Shown: piece after piece, positions 8,325-17,600 of the stretch
Layout of the letters: each line of letters begins with the position of its first letter
Position numbering within the stretch: position 1 is the first letter of the stretch
Origin: Rhodohalobacter sulfatireducens
GTDB taxonomy: Bacteria; Bacteroidota; Rhodothermia; Balneolales; Balneolaceae
DNA length: 64,000 bases
Direction: 5' to 3'
Assembly: GCF_022012475.1 (NCBI RefSeq)
Contig: NZ_JAKLWS010000012.1
Coordinates: 59,642 to 123,641, forward strand
The notes under the pieces: generated by a model
Database searches by the model: none
What the model saw: the letters and a program-made list of their open reading frames with translations, nothing else
Told to the model about the DNA's origin: nothing
Translations under genes and position numbers: made by a program

Positions 8325-9771
8325 AAGCTATGTTGAGCTGGTTGAGTGCATCCATCAGTGGGACGAATTTGAGCAATGTCTCATTCCACTCTTTTTCAGG
8401 GTCGGAATCGGCAACAATTCCACATCCGGCAAAAAGTTGTGCTCTATTATGGTGTAACAGGGCACTACGAATGGCAACTGCAAATTCACCCGATCCTTTC
8501 AAATTAAACCATCCGACAGGAGCCGAATACCACCCTCGATCGATCTGTTCAATTTCCTGGATATAGGGCACAGATTCATCCCGCGGGTATCCACCCACAG
8601 CCGGAGTCGGATGTAGCTGTTCAACAAGCTCATGAATTTCAACACCCTCCTTGATAGAAGCCCGGATCGGGGTAAACAGATGCTGTACGTTTTGAAGTTT
8701 TTTGATCTGAGGCTTCTTAGGATGCTCAACAGAATCACTGAACGGTTTCAAATTGTCATCGATCGCCTGTACAACAAAATTATGTTCTTCCCGGTCTTTG
8801 GAGCTATTCAGCAGGGTGTGGGCCAGGGATGCATCTTCCATTGCGCTCTTTCCCCGAGAGATACTGCCCGCCAAGCCTTCGGTTAGAAACGTGCCATTAT
8901 TAAAAGAGGCAAGTCGTTCCGGCGAAGCCCCTATAAAGGAGGTTTGAGGGTCGCGTTGAATCATAAAATTATAGCAGGCAGGATACTTTTCACGAAGTTT
9001 GTGAGCAAGAACAGTCGGAATGAGCTCCCGTTTGGATTCAAATGAAACGGACCGTGCCAAAACAATCTTTTCAAACTTCTCCTCCCGGATCAGTTTTTTA
9101 GCTTTCTCGACTTTAGAGACCCATTTTTTATGGTCTTCAGGAGCTTGAAGAGTACACAGAATATTTGATTGAATATCCTGGTTATGGTCAGTGTGCTGCA
9201 ATTTTCCGGCTAGATTTAAAAAATCTGTGATCCTGGAGATAATCTCCTGGTAAATATCATCTGCAGCTCGCCCGTTCTTTTCTAAAGCCAGAGTGAGCAG
9301 GTGAAAATTTCCAATCTCTACTAACATCCACTCAGGCAGAACAAATCGAGCAGCTCCGAATTTTTTCCAAACTTGTCCCACATTATGATCAGCAAAAGAG
9401 TAGCCACCCAGGAACAGGGGGCCAGCCATGGAATGTTGAATGGCTGTATAGGCTTGAATTTCGTTTTTTATACGAACCGTTTGGTCGGTAATTTTATCAA
9501 ACCTGTTTCTCCCGGTTGCCTTGAGTTCGCGAACCATTCCTGCGGCAGAGATCGAAATTGAGTTCTCCGGATGTGCCCAATAAAACTTCTCATCGTAATC
9601 AGGATTAAGTTCAAGAGCAGCCAGGGGGTCAATCCCGGCGATAGGAAGAGTGATAGAAAGCAGAGGAGACTTTTTCTCATTTACTGACCTGAGAAAGTCA
9701 GTAAATGCCTGGGATTCAAGCGACTCTATAAATGTAGTAGGAATAACAAATTCTGAATTCTCGCGATCCAT
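8317..9771 (-). CDS. menF: Isochorismate synthase
   Basis: A 484-aa chorismate-binding enzyme (anthranilate synthase I / MenF family) that converts chorismate to isochorismate. The C-terminal catalytic domain shows FEKIVLARSV with the conserved Lys, SFIGASPERLASF, LAGSISRG, and PTPAVGGYPRDES followed by IDRGWYSAPVGW, the usual MenF signature. The N-terminal 200 residues are the variable domain of the family. It heads the menF-menD-menH unit and overlaps menD by 8 bases. Isochorismate could also feed siderophores, but the neighbours make menaquinone the clear role. Confidence 0.94.
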   Translation of the reverse strand: MDRENSEFVIPTTFIESLESQAFTDFLRSVNEKKSPLLSITLPIAGIDPLAALELNPDYDEKFYWAHPENSISISAAGMVRELKATGRNRFDKITDQTVRIKNEIQAYTAIQHSMAGPLFLGGYSFADHNVGQVWKKFGAARFVLPEWMLVEIGNFHLLTLALEKNGRAADDIYQEIISRITDFLNLAGKLQHTDHNQDIQSNILCTLQAPEDHKKWVSKVEKAKKLIREEKFEKIVLARSVSFESKRELIPTVLAHKLREKYPACYNFMIQRDPQTSFIGASPERLASFNNGTFLTEGLAGSISRGKSAMEDASLAHTLLNSSKDREEHNFVVQAIDDNLKPFSDSVEHPKKPQIKKLQNVQHLFTPIRASIKEGVEIHELVEQLHPTPAVGGYPRDESVPYIQEIEQIDRGWYSAPVGWFNLKGSGEFAVAIRSALLHHNRAQLFAGCGIVADSDPEKEWNETLLKFVPLMDALNQLNIAYE

Positions 9772-9914
9772 ATATTCAGCTATTTATTTCAGTACTTTCA
9801 ATATAAATTGAAAATAGATCATTCCAAAAACCTATTCACAGCAATTAATTGGCAGGCAGGCAGTAGAGCCGCTAAAAAATTAGATGGTTTAAGTTGTAAA
9901 AATGAGTAAACCGA

Positions 9915-10190
9915 CTATTCAGCATCATCAACCGTGCCGTTCTCAAAGGGATTCTGAATGCCGTACTCATTCGGATCAAATTCGGCGAGTTCGAAAAAAT
10001 AGTCCCATGCGAGTTTGCTTTGCCCGTTGTCCTCAACCCAATTTGGATGACTCTGTTTAATTAAACCGACAACGCGTTTTGCATACTTGAGCCGTTCGTC
10101 GAAATCATCTATTCGTGGGATAGCGGCAATCATCAGGTCAAGATTGTATCCGCAATCGTAATCTTTTGGTTTTTGTTGTTCTAAAAACAT
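9915..10190 (-). CDS. Small DUF4290-like protein
   Basis: A 91-aa acidic protein. The central stretch, with an isoleucine/aspartate-rich helix, D-E-R-L-K-Y-A, then IKQSHPNW and a K-L-A-W-D-Y-F-F-E-L-A-E-F motif ending in NPFE, resembles the start of DUF4290 proteins of Bacteroidota (helix with R-x-x-x-A, then K-x-W-D-H near a hydrophobic helix). Family members are often longer, so this may be a short or N-terminal-only form. It stands alone between menF and the divergent PLP enzyme. No function is known to me. Confidence 0.55.
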   Translation of the reverse strand: MFLEQQKPKDYDCGYNLDLMIAAIPRIDDFDERLKYAKRVVGLIKQSHPNWVEDNGQSKLAWDYFFELAEFDPNEYGIQNPFENGTVDDAE

Positions 10191-10360
10191 GAAGGCTTTT
10201 TTCTTAAGATAAGTAGAAGTTAATGTAAGGAGATTGAGAGGAAATTGTATAATGAATTTTTAAGTACGTCCCTCAAATCCATCACAAGTCTAGACTAATA
10301 AGAGGCATAAAAATTAGTATATTTGTGCTTTAACAAAACAGAACATCCAAGAAGTTTTTT

Positions 10361-11344
10361 ATGATACAAAATTCAATACTCGAGTCTATTGGTAAGACTC
10401 CGTTGGTTCGGCTGAGAAAAGTTACTGAAAATATTAAAGCTACCGTTGCGGCCAAGGTTGAATATCTAAATCCCGGGCAAAGTGTAAAAGACCGGATTGC
10501 CATTAAAATGATTGATGATGCAGAGGAAAAAGGTTTAATCAAACCGGGCGGTACTATTATTGAAGGAACCTCGGGAAATACCGGGATGGGTCTTGCTCTT
10601 GTTGCTGCAGTACGTGGTTACAACTGCATTTTTACGACGACTGATAAACAGAGTAAAGAGAAAGTTGATCTTTTGAGAGCTCTGGGTGCAGAAGTAAAGG
10701 TTTGTCCCACGAATGTTGAACCGGATGATCCCGAAAGCTATTACTCAGTTGCAAAACGTCTGAGCGAGGAGATACCCAACTCCTACTATCCAAACCAATA
10801 TGAGAATTTGAGCAATACGCAGGCTCATTATGAAACCACAGGCCCGGAAATCTGGGAACAAACGGACGGAAAAATCACGCATTATGCTTGTGGAATGGGA
10901 ACCGGCGGTACAATTTCCGGGACGGCAAAATACCTGAAGGAGCAGAACCCGGAAATTAAAGTCATAGGAATAGACAGTGTTGGTTCGGTATACAAGCACT
11001 ATTTTGAGACCGGTGAATTTAGCAAGGACGAGATCAAACCATATAAAACCGAGGGAATTGGTGAAGATATTATTCCTGCGAATGTTGACTTCGACCTGAT
11101 TGACGAAGTTATACAAGTGAATGATAGGCAGGCGTTTTTGATGACGAGAGACCTTTCTAAAAGAGAGGGTTTGTTTGTTGGTGGATCCTGCGGTGCGGCT
11201 GTTTCAGGAGCATTGGAATATGCAAGGCAGACGGAACTGAAAAGCAGTGATCTAATGGTTATTATCTTACCCGACAGCGGAACTCGTTATATCTCAAAAA
11301 TTTACAATGACGAGTGGATGCGTGAGAACAATTATATCGATTAA
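10361..11344 (+). CDS. PLP-dependent cysteine synthase / cystathionine beta-synthase family enzyme
   Basis: A 327-aa fold-type II PLP enzyme. The Schiff-base Lys is in N-P-G-Q-S-V-K43-D-R, the phosphate/substrate loop is EGTSGNTGMGLA, the PLP phosphate loop is CGMGTGGTISG, and the PLP N1 contact is in ILPDSGTRYISK. The stretch DKQSKEKVDLLRALGAEV and the GGSCGAAVSGALEYA region are closer to cystathionine beta-synthase-type enzymes than to classical CysK. It lacks C-terminal CBS domains. It could therefore make cystathionine from serine and homocysteine or cysteine from O-acetylserine, and sequence alone does not decide. A DUF3467 gene follows after 21 bases. Confidence 0.85.
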   Translation: MIQNSILESIGKTPLVRLRKVTENIKATVAAKVEYLNPGQSVKDRIAIKMIDDAEEKGLIKPGGTIIEGTSGNTGMGLALVAAVRGYNCIFTTTDKQSKEKVDLLRALGAEVKVCPTNVEPDDPESYYSVAKRLSEEIPNSYYPNQYENLSNTQAHYETTGPEIWEQTDGKITHYACGMGTGGTISGTAKYLKEQNPEIKVIGIDSVGSVYKHYFETGEFSKDEIKPYKTEGIGEDIIPANVDFDLIDEVIQVNDRQAFLMTRDLSKREGLFVGGSCGAAVSGALEYARQTELKSSDLMVIILPDSGTRYISKIYNDEWMRENNYID

Positions 11345-11365
11345 ATTTAGAATAAATTAAAACGA

Positions 11366-11692
11366 ATGGACTCAATGAATCCTAAAAAGCCAAAAAAAGG
11401 AAAGAATATAGAGATTGAATTGAAAGAGGAGGAGGCTACAGGAACCTATTCTAACCTGGTGATGATTACCCACTCTCCATCAGAGTTTGTGTTTGATTTT
11501 ATCTCCATGATGCCGGCTGTTAAGAAGGCAAAAGTAGTGAAACGACTGGTCCTAACACCAGATCATGCGAAGAGGCTTGCCAACGCTCTGAATGAAAACC
11601 TGAAAAAATACGAAAATGAGCACGGCCCCATCACTACAAAAGAGAAGTTCGATATGCCGTTTAATTATCGAGGGCCAAAACCGGAGGCGTAG
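11366..11692 (+). CDS. DUF3467 family protein
   Basis: A 108-aa soluble protein with the DUF3467 pattern: T-Y-S-N-L-V-M-I-T-H-S-P-S-E-F-V-F-D-F-I, then an R-L-V-L-T-P-D-H-A-K-R-L segment and a C-terminal helix ending NLKKYENEHGPI. The first 15 residues are Lys-rich and disordered-looking. A second ATG (MNPKKPKK) 9 bases in is an alternative start. It follows the PLP enzyme after 21 bases and is probably co-transcribed. The family is widespread and of unknown function. Confidence 0.88.
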   Translation: MDSMNPKKPKKGKNIEIELKEEEATGTYSNLVMITHSPSEFVFDFISMMPAVKKAKVVKRLVLTPDHAKRLANALNENLKKYENEHGPITTKEKFDMPFNYRGPKPEA

Positions 11693-11751
11693 CGGTATAC
11701 GAATTCATACGACGAGTGAACTTACTAAGAACTTGATAACTAAACTTTAAC

Positions 11752-11764
11752 ACTCATCGGATGA
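11752..11764. repeat. CTCATCGGATGAG-type palindrome
   Basis: ACTCATCGGATGA lies in the 118-base gap between the convergent DUF3467 and Lpt permease genes. It is the same motif as at 4685, 22052 and 22100. Confidence 0.45.
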
Positions 11765-11810
11765 ATCAAGAATGGTACTCAAATATAGTGGCATAACACC
11801 CCGAGCGAAA

Positions 11811-12890
11811 CTATTTCCTTGTAAACAGGAGCAGTAAGATCCCAATAATCAGGAAAAAGGCATGAGGAAAAACTGCGGCAAACATGGGTGAGAGAGTTCC
11901 GGCCGCTCCAAACGGTTCAATCACTTTCATTAAAACAAGATAGATGAAGCTGATTCCGAGTCCGGCAGCTATATAGAAACCTTTCCCGCCTTTCCGTTTA
12001 TCTGCCGCCAGGGCAAATCCAATCAGGCAAACTACGATTATTGAGAGTGGGTAAGTTATCCTGCCGTAAAGTTGAACTTTGGGCAAACTAATCCCCCCGG
12101 CTCCAATTCGTTCGATCGATTGAATATATTGGAATGCTTTAGGGTAAGTCAGTTGATAAATATCTGAAGTGCGGCGAGCCAGGTCTCTCGGCAAAATGTT
12201 TATATCAAATACTTTTCGCTCAGAAGTTATAACCTCTACTTCCTTATCTCTCATGATCCGGGTAGTGGGCCTGTCGATAACCCAGTGAGAGGTTGAATCA
12301 ACCCACATCATACGACTGCCCTGAGTAATTCTTTCAATTTCATTTCCGTTGAATTCGGTCAAAAACACACGATACGCGGTATTTGTATTCGGATCAAAAA
12401 AGTTAATCTCAATCACCGTACTGTCCGAATCTTGTCGAAATATTCCTCCCCGGTCGATCCGTTCGTTGCCGGAAGAGAGGAATTCCTGCTCGAAGTCAAT
12501 ACGCTCCGAATTGGCCTCAGGAATGATATAAGCATCGAGGTAGCTAATCATTCCTGCGAGAAATATACCAATCAAGAGATAGGGAACAACCAACCGGTAG
12601 AGGCTGATACCGGATGCTTTTATGGCTGTAATTTCGAGGCGCTCCGTCATCTGACCCGTTAAGAAAAGGCAAGCGGTAAAGACGGCAAGGGGAGTAACAA
12701 GCCGGACCATCTCCGGGATGTAATTGAAATAATACTGATTCCAAATCTGAGCAAATGTTGCTCCTTTGTCTGCAAAATCATCACTGTTCTCCGAAAAATC
12801 GATCAGGATAAAGATGCAGATTAATACAGCCAGCATGAAAACTGTCAGTACAAGGATGCGGAAAAATATGTACCGATCAAGCTTTTTCAT
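11811..12890 (-). CDS. LptF/LptG-family lipopolysaccharide export permease (LptG-like)
   Basis: A 359-aa inner-membrane permease of the YjgP/YjgQ family, which with LptB extracts lipopolysaccharide from the inner membrane. It opens with MKKLDRYIFFRILVLTVFMLA, the usual coupling helix and first membrane span. Two more helices follow, then a periplasmic beta-jellyroll-like middle (about residues 130-250) and three C-terminal helices. E-R-L-E-I-T-A-I-K-A-S-G-I is the conserved cytoplasmic segment. It overlaps the upstream paralogue by 14 bases, so the two form an operon. The split between LptF and LptG is not certain from sequence. Confidence 0.87.
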   Translation of the reverse strand: MKKLDRYIFFRILVLTVFMLAVLICIFILIDFSENSDDFADKGATFAQIWNQYYFNYIPEMVRLVTPLAVFTACLFLTGQMTERLEITAIKASGISLYRLVVPYLLIGIFLAGMISYLDAYIIPEANSERIDFEQEFLSSGNERIDRGGIFRQDSDSTVIEINFFDPNTNTAYRVFLTEFNGNEIERITQGSRMMWVDSTSHWVIDRPTTRIMRDKEVEVITSERKVFDINILPRDLARRTSDIYQLTYPKAFQYIQSIERIGAGGISLPKVQLYGRITYPLSIIVVCLIGFALAADKRKGGKGFYIAAGLGISFIYLVLMKVIEPFGAAGTLSPMFAAVFPHAFFLIIGILLLLFTRK

Positions 12891-14298
12891 TTCTTTGGAA
12901 TAGTTTGGTAATTCGAAGGGATGAACTTACATGGAGTATGAGAATGATTCCAATCAACAGGTAAAAAATATTAATTCCCCACATTCCCATAAACGGACTG
13001 ATGAGTTGCCTGTCGGCCAGTTTCTCTCCCTGGATTACGGCAAGGAAATAGATCGTCAATAATATTGAACTGATAATCGCCGCAAAACCGAGATTACCCC
13101 GTTTTGTGAGCATACCGATGGGCGCACCGACCAATACAAAAATAACACAGGCAAACGGGATGGAGAGTTTTTTGTGGACTTCAATCATGAACTCAGCTAT
13201 CCTGGTATTTCTCCAAGATAAGTTCGTTTCCAGGCTTTCAAGTTCAGGCCGGTATTTGTCCAATACACTCATCGCCCGGTTAAGGGATGATACCTTGGTA
13301 GTTGGGTTGGGCAGTTCGTTGATGACGGTAAACTGTGATTCAAAGATTTGAAGGGTGTCTGTCACTGTTTCTTCGTCCAGCTCAAACATGCGGGCCGGCT
13401 CAAAATGAAAAGGGATACTTACATTTTGAGAAATGTTCTTTTTAAACTTCTCCAGTTCATTCGCTTTTTCTTCATTCAGGGAATCGACAACGGCAAGCAT
13501 AGCTTCAGCACTCATAGTTCGGTCGGTCCGGCTGCGTTGAGAGGGGTTTGAACGGGAAAAGGAGAGTTCAGACAGATCAAATGTCATTCGGTATTTATCG
13601 AATTTGCTTCGCTCAATAGTGGCCTCTGTTTGATTGGCCCCCGGTATAATACGAAGTGAAGAGCCATTTAACATATATAGTGTAAGAGTTACATCGTTGG
13701 GGCTCTCCAGCCATCCCCGCTCTGCATTTATGGTTGTCCGGTGCTTGGTGTCACTCGGCTCCTGGAATACGCGTATATCATACAAAGAATCCGTTTGCGA
13801 ATTGATCTCTTTGATCCAAAAGGTATATCCTTCAATGTCGTGATAAAAGGTTGAAGGCTGGAGATCAAACGCCGGTTTTTGTGTCCTGATGTCAATAAAC
13901 AGCGATCTGGCTTTGTGATTTGATTCCGGCAAGACATAATTTGAAAAATATCCCATAAAAATAAACAGGATAAAACCTGCTCCGATAACGGGTATAATCA
14001 GTTTAATGGGATTTATACCGGCCGCACGAATCGCTGTTAATTCGTTCCATTCAGAGAATTTTCCAAAAGCTATCAGGGTTGAGACCAATACGGCCATGGG
14101 TGCCGCCAAAACAACCATGTAAGCCAGGTTATTCAGAATTAACTCAATAACAATTGTCAAAGGCAGACCTTTTCCAACCAGTTTGTCTACGTGCAGTATC
14201 AGGAATTGCATCAGCAGAACAAACATCAGCGTTGTAAAGCAGAACAGAAACGGCCCAACGTGTTTCTTCAGTAAGTCGATTTGAACGTTATTTAACAT
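12877..14298 (-). CDS. LptF/LptG-family lipopolysaccharide export permease (LptF-like, enlarged periplasmic domain)
   Basis: A 473-aa YjgP/YjgQ permease, paralogous to the next gene, with which it should pair as the LptF-LptG heterodimer. The N-terminus, VQIDLLKKHVGPFLFCFTTL, is the coupling helix plus first span. E-W-N-E-L-T-A-I-R-A-A-G-I is the conserved cytoplasmic motif. Three C-terminal spans begin near residue 375. The periplasmic region between spans 3 and 4 is about 110 residues longer than in the partner and includes a charged, helical insertion around residues 260-345, as in many Bacteroidota members. Confidence 0.87.
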   Translation of the reverse strand: MLNNVQIDLLKKHVGPFLFCFTTLMFVLLMQFLILHVDKLVGKGLPLTIVIELILNNLAYMVVLAAPMAVLVSTLIAFGKFSEWNELTAIRAAGINPIKLIIPVIGAGFILFIFMGYFSNYVLPESNHKARSLFIDIRTQKPAFDLQPSTFYHDIEGYTFWIKEINSQTDSLYDIRVFQEPSDTKHRTTINAERGWLESPNDVTLTLYMLNGSSLRIIPGANQTEATIERSKFDKYRMTFDLSELSFSRSNPSQRSRTDRTMSAEAMLAVVDSLNEEKANELEKFKKNISQNVSIPFHFEPARMFELDEETVTDTLQIFESQFTVINELPNPTTKVSSLNRAMSVLDKYRPELESLETNLSWRNTRIAEFMIEVHKKLSIPFACVIFVLVGAPIGMLTKRGNLGFAAIISSILLTIYFLAVIQGEKLADRQLISPFMGMWGINIFYLLIGIILILHVSSSLRITKLFQRNEKA

Positions 14299-14650
14299 AT
14301 CAGCGGAATATAAGGCCTTAATTGATGAGCGTACAATGCAGATCTGATCTTATAATATTTCTGGAGAAAATGTACCCATAAACAGTAATAAGCGAATATT
14401 TGAACAAAAGTAGAGGTTTACTCATTATTTATGCCATACAAATATCCAATAAATGATGAATAATTAAGTTGAAAGGATATTACTTTTAACATTTAGATGA
14501 ATACTTTATTATTCTCTTCACTTTCTGATTGAAATATTCATTAAAACTTTTCTTATCGCAGCATCGCTACGACGTTCTGAATTTTTAAGACTTTTACAGT
14601 GGAAATAATACTGTAAATTTTGTTGCAAGCCTGAAAAAATAATCAACTAC
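14299..14650. other. Divergent intergenic region upstream of sprA
   Basis: 352 AT-rich bases between the Lpt operon (minus) and sprA (plus). It holds the operator-like inverted repeat at 14593-14617. No ORF or RNA gene is apparent. Confidence 0.5.
14593..14617. promoter_or_regulatory. Operator-like inverted repeat upstream of sprA
   Basis: TTTACAGT (14593-14600) and ACTGTAAA (14610-14617) form a perfect 8-bp inverted repeat with a 9-base spacer, ending 33 bases before the sprA start. The geometry suits a dimeric regulator. It lacks a following T-run, so a terminator is unlikely. No regulator can be named. Confidence 0.4.
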
Positions 14651-17600
14651 GTGTTTGATTTACGTCGTTTTTATTTAATATCGTTGGTGATCGTTATCGC
14701 TTTATGCGGTATTACCAGTCTACATGCACAGGAGATTGCCGAACCTGCGGTTACAGACTCTTTGCAAGACACCGTCAGCACGGAAGACCTGCGAGATGCA
14801 TTCCCTGCCCGCTATGGTAATTTCGCAGCTAAGCCTTTCCTTCGACCTATTCCTGCAATCTACTTTATAACGTTGCCGAAAGAACAAGTGTATGTCGAGC
14901 GACGTGAAGACGGCTCATTTTATGCCGAAACCCGTATAGGTGATGTTCGATCGGGTGCACCATCCATTTTCTCTTCCGAGCAGTATTACAAGTTACACGA
15001 AGATCTTGCAAAGGAGGAAAATTGGAAGATGTTGATACGAGAAGCTCGTCAGCGTGAAGTTGCAGGAGGCGGATTACTTGATTTCAGTCTTGATATCCCC
15101 GGGGGGCAAGAGTCGGCATTCACAACCATTTTTGGAAAGCCGGAAGTAAATTTACGAGTGAACGGGGTCGCACAGATGAATGTGGGGGCGTCTATTCAAA
15201 AATCGGAAGATCCTTCGCTGCCACCCGACCAACAGACACGGGTGGATCCCACCTTCGACCAAAATTTGCAGTTGAATATCCAGGGGACGATCGGGGATAA
15301 ACTGACCATTCAAACCGACTGGGACACCGAGCGAACTCTCGACTATCAAAACACGCTGAATATTGTGTATGAAGGGTATGAGGATGAGATTATTAAAAGT
15401 ATTGAGATGGGAAATGTCTCGATGAACACAGGAAACTCCCTAATTCGCGGTAGTGGTGCATTATTTGGGATAAAATCGGTTGCAGAACTCGGTTCATTGC
15501 GGTTAACATCTGTCGTTTCTCAGCAGGATGGTGAAAGCAATGTGGAGACCATAAGCGGTGGTTCCCAAGAGCGACAGATTGAAATTCGCCCGGCAGATTA
15601 CAGTGATGATCAGCATTTCTTTTTAGACTTTTATACTCGCCAGGAGTTTGAAACCAGCATGGCCAATCCGCAGCAGCTGTCCCAAACACTTCAAATTGCT
15701 GATGTAGAGGTTTGGGTATTGCGCGAAAATATTCAGGCTGAGGAGGGCTCTAAACTAGCTGTGGCTTTAGCTGAAATGGGAGTAAATCAACAGCCGGATG
15801 GTTCTTACGCTCCCCCAAACAATCAAACAGATACATTCTCAGATCAACTGCTCGATCAATACAGAGATCCACAAACGGGTATCTCGGCATCTGAACTGAA
15901 TATCGAGGATTCCAGAAATTTCGAGGAAGGGTATTTCACTCCTTTACAGGAAGGGGTGGACTACACCATCAATAAGATAACAGGCTATATTTCGCTGAAC
16001 AGGGCGTTGGGTTCAAGGGAGGTGCTTGCCATTGCCTTTAACTATCGCGGCGCTAACAATGAAATTGTGGAGGTTGGTGAGATAAACAATGGGGGTGGCG
16101 ACCGGATTTTTCTGAAGATGCTCCGCCCCAAAAATGTTTCGACCGATAATGAGCTTTTCCCATTGACGATGCGGAATATCTATTCGCTTGGAGTTAGCAA
16201 TATTACGCGCGAATCCCTTGAATTGGAGTTACAGTACACCGAAGATAATGTTGCTTCAAACCGTCTGCCGGGCCGTGGTACAACACTATTGCAGGATCTT
16301 GGGCTAGACAGGGTCGATTCACAGGGCGCACTTGAGCCGGACAATCAGATAGATATTGGTACCGGTACGCTGGATCCACAAAACGGCCTGATTGTTTTCC
16401 CCTACCTGCAGCCATTCGGAGACAGGATAGAAAATGTTTTGCAGGATTCACCCGCTTCACCCGAAGATGTCGATCGTTTATCATACAATGAACTTTATAC
16501 AGAACGACAGCGGAATGCAGCTCAAAGCTCAAAAAATAGTTTTTACAGGTTCAACGGTACGTCAAGGGGAGGAGTACAGGAGAACTTTAATCTTGGTATC
16601 GCACTGGTAGAGGGAAGTGTTCGGGTGTATGCCAACGGTACGGAACTGCAGGAAAATGTGGACTACCAGGTAGATTACTCATTTGGCAGCATCACTATTT
16701 TGAACGAGCGCTATACCGCTCCGGGCCAGGATATCCGTATTGAATATGAAAACCAATCGCTGACCTCAATTGAGCAAAAAACATTTACGGGATTTCGGGC
16801 TGAATACGGATTTACAGATAATTTTACCTTGGGAGGTACCTATTTTCGATTTAGTGAACGCCCGCTGGATGACAAAATTCGGTTGGGAGATGAGCCGATT
16901 AACAATGCCGTAATCGGTTTCGATGCAAATGCTGAATTTGATGCACAGTTCATTACTCGTTTTTTAGATAATCTGCCCGTTCTTCAAACCCGGGAGTCTT
17001 CAGAAATATCATTTAGTGGCGAGTTTGCCCAATTAAGACCCGGTGTTGCAGAAACTCGTGCAGTTAGTGAAGCGATCCGAAACAATGAACTTTTCCCGGA
17101 TGAAGAAAATGGCCTGGCATTCATTGATGATTTTGAAGGAGCCAATATTAAGATCAGTTTGCTGAATGCCACACGCTGGAATCTTGCGGCAGCACCGGCA
17201 GCTGTTCCCGGTTATGATGCCGACATTCCAATTTTCGAGGAGGATGATTTTCCGGGAATGCCGGTGTCGAATACACAAGCCAGGCTCGACCGGTCTGATC
17301 TTCGTTCTCAGTTTGCGTGGTACACAATCCCAAGAAATATCGCGTCTATTTTAGATGGAGTTGAGTTTACAGCTGAGTCTGAGCCGGTTGAAGTAACAGA
17401 CGTATTTCCGGGGCGGGAAACTCAAAATCCGCAGGAAGAGATTATCAATACGCTGGATGTATACTACAACCCAAATAGAAGAGGGCCATACAATTACAAT
17501 GAAAACCTCCAAACTATCTTGGAGGATGATCCGGAGAAAACCTGGGGTGGAATGACGGCAGTAATCCCGGCCGGCCAGGAGGACTTTTCTCAGAACAATA

